A DNA stretch of 64,000 nucleotides, from positions 62,001 through 126,000 of the forward strand of contig QFWS01000003.1 in assembly GCA_003144015.1 (NCBI GenBank), read 5' to 3'. This document shows, one piece after another, positions 60,833-64,000 of this stretch. Each line of letters opens with the position of its first letter. Position 1 is the stretch's first letter. The notes under the pieces are model-generated. The model saw only the letters and a program-made list of their open reading frames with translations, was not told the origin of the DNA and made no database searches. Origin of the DNA: Flavobacteriaceae bacterium LYZ1037 (GTDB taxonomy: Bacteria; Bacteroidota; Bacteroidia; Flavobacteriales; Flavobacteriaceae). The translations under genes were made by a program, and so were the position numbers.

Positions 60833-62563
60833 ATGATATACATTGAACCAGAATTATTAGAAAGAGTAAATACATGGCTCACACCAGCTTTTGATAATGA
60901 AACACAAGCACATATAAAAAATTTAATTGCTACCAATCCCAAAGAACTTAAAGAAAGTTTTTACAAAAACTTAGAGTTTGGAACTGGTGGTATGCGTGGT
61001 GTTATGGGAATTGGCACCAATAGAATTAATAAGTATACGCTAGGAAAAAACACACAAGGACTAAGTAATTACTTGCATCAATCTTTTCCAAACGAAACTA
61101 TAAAAGTTGCCATTGCTTTCGATTGCAGACACAACAGTCAGTCGTTAGCTAAACTTGTAGCAAACGTATTTTCAGCAAATAATATTGAAGTATTTTTATT
61201 TGAAGATTTACGACCAACTCCTGAATTATCTTTTGCTCTAAAGCATCTAGGTTGCCATTGTGGCATTGTATTAACAGCATCACACAATCCTCCAGAATAC
61301 AATGGATATAAGGTATATTGGCAAGATGGCGGACAACTTGTACCACCTCAAGATATTGAAATTATAAACGAAATAAACAATCTGGATTATTCCGAAATTA
61401 AATTCGAAGCCAACGAATCTTTAATTCAATATATTGGTAAAGAAGTAGATGATGTCTTTATTAACGCATCTATTAAAAACGGGAGTTTTAACACTACACA
61501 ACAAGCTAAAGATAATTTAAACATTGTATTTACCTCGTTACATGGCACTTCAATTACTATTATTCCTGAAACATTAAAACGAGCCGAATATAAAAAGGTG
61601 CATATTGTGGAAGAACAAGCCGAGCCTAATGGCGACTTTCCTACTGTGGCTTCGCCAAACCCTGAAGAACCAGAAGCCTTAAAAATGGCTTTAGATTTAG
61701 CGGATAAAGTTGAAGGAGACATTGTAATTGGAACAGATCCTGATAGTGATAGAATTGGTGTGGCTGTTAGAGATTTTAACGGAAACATGACCTTGCTTAA
61801 TGGCAATCAAGCCATGCTAATGATGACAGATTTCTTATTGAAACAATGGCATGCTGAAGGGAAAATTCAAGGAAACCAATTTATTGGATCCACCATCGTT
61901 TCAACACCAATGATGAGCGTTTTAGCAAAAGCTTATGGAGTTGAATGCAAGATAGGCTTAACAGGTTTTAAATGGATTGCCAAAATGATTAAAGACTTCC
62001 CAGAACTCGATTTTGTTGGTGGTGGCGAAGAAAGTTTCGGGTATATGGTTGGTGATTTTGTACGAGATAAAGATGCGGTAACTGCAACACTACTTGCTTG
62101 CGAAATTGCTGCTCAAGCCAAAGCTAACGGCAGTTCATTTTATAACGAATTAATCAAACTTTACGTAAAACACGGTTTATATAAAGAAAGATTAATATCC
62201 TTAACTAAAAAAGGTATTGAAGGTGCTCAAGAAATCAAACAAATGATGGTTGATTTCAGAAAAAAACCACTTACAATTATTAATAATTCAAAAGTTATTA
62301 GAATTGAAGACTATCAAAGTTCAATGGCTAAAAACCTTGTTACTAGAATCGAAGAAATGATACCTATTCCAAAATCAAACGTATTGATATATTATACTGA
62401 AGATGGGAGCCAGATAGCATTACGACCAAGTGGAACCGAACCAAAAATTAAATTCTATATTAGCGTGAATACAACGCTAGACAATGTGTCAGATTTTATT
62501 ATCACGGAACAAAAATTGGAAACCAAGATAGATGCTATCATTAAAGATATGCAACTTAATTAA
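60833..62563 (+). CDS. Phosphoglucomutase / phosphomannomutase
   Basis: A 576-residue cytoplasmic alpha-D-phosphohexomutase that interconverts sugar 1- and 6-phosphates. The four active-site loops are visible: [17 protein letters not shown] with the phosphorylated Ser, [12 protein letters not shown] (metal-binding), GGGEESFGY (sugar-binding) and [13 protein letters not shown] (phosphate-binding). It resembles the PgcA/phosphopentomutase-2 clade. The next gene begins directly on its stop codon in the same frame. Confidence 0.94.
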   Translation: MIYIEPELLERVNTWLTPAFDNETQAHIKNLIATNPKELKESFYKNLEFGTGGMRGVMGIGTNRINKYTLGKNTQGLSNYLHQSFPNETIKVAIAFDCRHNSQSLAKLVANVFSANNIEVFLFEDLRPTPELSFALKHLGCHCGIVLTASHNPPEYNGYKVYWQDGGQLVPPQDIEIINEINNLDYSEIKFEANESLIQYIGKEVDDVFINASIKNGSFNTTQQAKDNLNIVFTSLHGTSITIIPETLKRAEYKKVHIVEEQAEPNGDFPTVASPNPEEPEALKMALDLADKVEGDIVIGTDPDSDRIGVAVRDFNGNMTLLNGNQAMLMMTDFLLKQWHAEGKIQGNQFIGSTIVSTPMMSVLAKAYGVECKIGLTGFKWIAKMIKDFPELDFVGGGEESFGYMVGDFVRDKDAVTATLLACEIAAQAKANGSSFYNELIKLYVKHGLYKERLISLTKKGIEGAQEIKQMMVDFRKKPLTIINNSKVIRIEDYQSSMAKNLVTRIEEMIPIPKSNVLIYYTEDGSQIALRPSGTEPKIKFYISVNTTLDNVSDFIITEQKLETKIDAIIKDMQLN

Positions 62564-64000
62564 ATGAAAAAAATAATAAATCAACTTTGGCCATTTATAA
62601 AAAAGTTTAAAAAGCACGTTTTTTTAAATGTCTTTTTTAATTTATTATATGCGTTGTTTAGTGCTCTAGCTTTTATTTCGCTTATTCCCATGTTAAATGT
62701 TTTATTCGATAAAACATCTGTAGTTACAGAAGCTCCTGTTTGGAATGGCATAAAAGGCATAAAAACTTATGGAGAACAATTATTAAATTATAAAGTTAGT
62801 AGTTATTTAGAAGATGGAAATGCACAAATGGCTTTGGTAATTGTTATTTCTTTGGTAATTTCTACCTTTTTACTTAAAAATTTATTTGGCTATATTTCAA
62901 TGCAACACATGATGTATCTTAAAAATGGGGTTCTCAACAACCTTAGAAAAGATATGTACAAAAAAATTATCGAGCTACCTTTAAGTTTTTATTCTAAAAA
63001 ACAAAAAGGAGATGTCATGGCCAGAATTCTAGGTGATATTAATGAAATGCAAAACTCTTTCTTTATTGTTTTAGAACTTATTGTAAGAGAACCAGCAACT
63101 ATTATTTTCTCTTTAATTTTCATGTTTACCTTTAGCTGGAAACTAACACTATTTGTTTTACTATTTATACCGGTTGCAGGACTTTTAATCTCTAGATTAG
63201 GAAAAAGCTTAAAAAGCAATTCTTTAAAAGCTCAACAAGAATCTGGAAAATTAATCTCAATTGTAGAAGAATCTTTAACAGGTTTAAAAATTGTTAAAAG
63301 TTATAATGCTGAGCCTATTTTTAAAAATAATTTCACCAGTTCAGCAGATAGAATTTTAAGGCTTTCTAATAAAATAGGACTCAAAAATAATCTAGCTGGA
63401 CCTGTTAGTGAAGTTTTAGGAATTACTACTATTGCTGTTCTGTTATGGTATGGTGGCCAATTGGTACTTGTAGATAAAGTGATTGAAGGCACAGATTTTT
63501 TAGCGTTTATGGGATTGTCTTATGCTATTTTAACCCCAGCAAAAGCTATAAGTAAAGCATCTTATCGTGTTAAAAATGGCATGGCAGCAGCCGATCGTGT
63601 TTTCGAAATTTTACACGAACAGGATACTATGGCCGATTTACCTAATGCGACTGTATTATCTGACTTTAATAAAGAATTGACTATTAATAATATGTCTTTT
63701 AAATATGATAATGATCTTGTCCTTAAAAACTTCAGCATTAAAGTACCAAAAGGGAAAACCGTTGCCCTTGTTGGACAGTCTGGATCCGGTAAAAGCACCA
63801 TTGCAAACTTGGTTACAAGATTCTACGATATTAACGAAGGAAGTATTAACATAGACGGAATTAATATTAAAAATGTTACTAAAAAATCTTTAAGAGATCT
63901 TATGGGGTTAGTCACTCAAGACTCCATCCTATTTAACGATTCTATAAAAAATAATATACTCATTGGAAAACCAAATGCTACCGAAGATGAAATTATTGAA
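62564..64000 (+). CDS. ABC exporter, MsbA-like (3' end outside window)
   Basis: The ATG follows the phosphohexomutase TAA directly, and the frame stays open for 479 codons to the window edge. A fused exporter: six membrane helices (about 17-300) with SFYSKKQKGDVMARILGDIN and the start of an ATPase domain with Walker A ALVGQSGSGKSTIANL and Q-loop VTQDSILFN. The signature and Walker B lie outside. The pattern is MsbA-like, so export of lipid A core or another lipid is a reasonable guess; a drug exporter is possible. It is co-transcribed with the phosphohexomutase. Confidence 0.9.
   Translation, partial: MKKIINQLWPFIKKFKKHVFLNVFFNLLYALFSALAFISLIPMLNVLFDKTSVVTEAPVWNGIKGIKTYGEQLLNYKVSSYLEDGNAQMALVIVISLVISTFLLKNLFGYISMQHMMYLKNGVLNNLRKDMYKKIIELPLSFYSKKQKGDVMARILGDINEMQNSFFIVLELIVREPATIIFSLIFMFTFSWKLTLFVLLFIPVAGLLISRLGKSLKSNSLKAQQESGKLISIVEESLTGLKIVKSYNAEPIFKNNFTSSADRILRLSNKIGLKNNLAGPVSEVLGITTIAVLLWYGGQLVLVDKVIEGTDFLAFMGLSYAILTPAKAISKASYRVKNGMAAADRVFEILHEQDTMADLPNATVLSDFNKELTINNMSFKYDNDLVLKNFSIKVPKGKTVALVGQSGSGKSTIANLVTRFYDINEGSINIDGINIKNVTKKSLRDLMGLVTQDSILFNDSIKNNILIGKPNATEDEIIE

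Noticed and set aside
1-64000. CRISPR arrays, prophage, transposons, tRNA or rRNA genes
   Set aside because: Read on both strands, I found no spaced direct repeats, integrase or transposase genes, or RNA gene signatures.

Overview
The window is one AT-rich, densely coded stretch of a Bacteroidota chromosome, almost certainly from the family Flavobacteriaceae. The evidence is of several kinds. Three secreted proteins end in a type IX secretion (T9SS) sorting domain. There is a NAD-dependent leucine dehydrogenase, and there are Bacteroidota families such as DUF4252, DUF1573, DUF4199 and the DUF3276 PUR proteins. Shine-Dalgarno sequences are nearly absent. Many genes are preceded by the Bacteroidota -7 promoter element TAnnTTTG, often with TTG or TTTG 17-20 bases upstream. 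The genus cannot be fixed from the sequence alone. I see no rRNA, tRNA, transposase, phage gene or CRISPR array, and base composition looks even throughout, so this reads as core chromosome with short lineage-specific insertions.

Layout. 1-6.9 kb: start of a surface-type lipoprotein (leaves the window), a sirtuin, a PAP2 phosphatase, a fatty-acid hydroxylase, guaB, an exported unknown, and an FMN-binding protein / membrane protein / porin group. 7-15.5 kb: HMG-CoA lyase, a LysE exporter, a secreted spondin-domain protein, pyrD, pepT, two small proteins and two outer-membrane proteins. 15.5-26 kb: nusB-DUF1573-yajC operon, leucine dehydrogenase, an ABC exporter, a PUR protein, the csaA / bile-acid-symporter / acyltransferase operon, a redoxin, a glycosyltransferase and a haem-binding protein. 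26-32 kb: purB with two associated small genes, an ECF sigma / putative anti-sigma / two DUF4252 proteins operon, and an S41 protease. 32-37.5 kb: a vitamin B12 locus made of btuB under a cobalamin riboswitch, a hidden 35-residue membrane protein, and divergent btuF-btuC-btuD. 37.7-41.4 kb: four exported proteins of unknown function. 41.4-54 kb: rmuC, a thioesterase, a SatD-DUF3307 pair, a DOMON/ankyrin pair, carB, rpmH, a lytic transglycosylase, a hydrolase, a GNAT-like protein and mtaB. 55-64 kb: a T9SS cargo protein, a peptide-binding lipoprotein, a GlmU-like protein, rpmE2, DUF4199, a family-2 glycosyltransferase, a phosphohexomutase and a second ABC exporter cut by the window end.

How the genes work together. 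The B12 locus is the clearest complete pathway: outer-membrane capture (BtuB), a binding lipoprotein (BtuF), a permease (BtuC) and an ATPase (BtuD). The sigma/anti-sigma/DUF4252 operon looks like a self-contained envelope-response unit. Nucleotide synthesis genes (guaB, pyrD, purB, carB) are scattered through the window. CarB ends where its allosteric domain should begin.

The best candidate for an undescribed system is the four-gene exported operon at 37691-41359. Its partial resemblance to the FlgT/CsgG/LpoB group of outer-membrane accessory proteins is my inference. Also notable are the btuF-btuC-btuD genes, which share one reading frame and are separated only by single TAA codons, the missing CarB regulatory domain, two copies of a nearly identical terminator, and a REP-like palindrome. 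Several start codons are revised below because non-ATG starts fall inside promoter elements or precede the conserved N-terminus.
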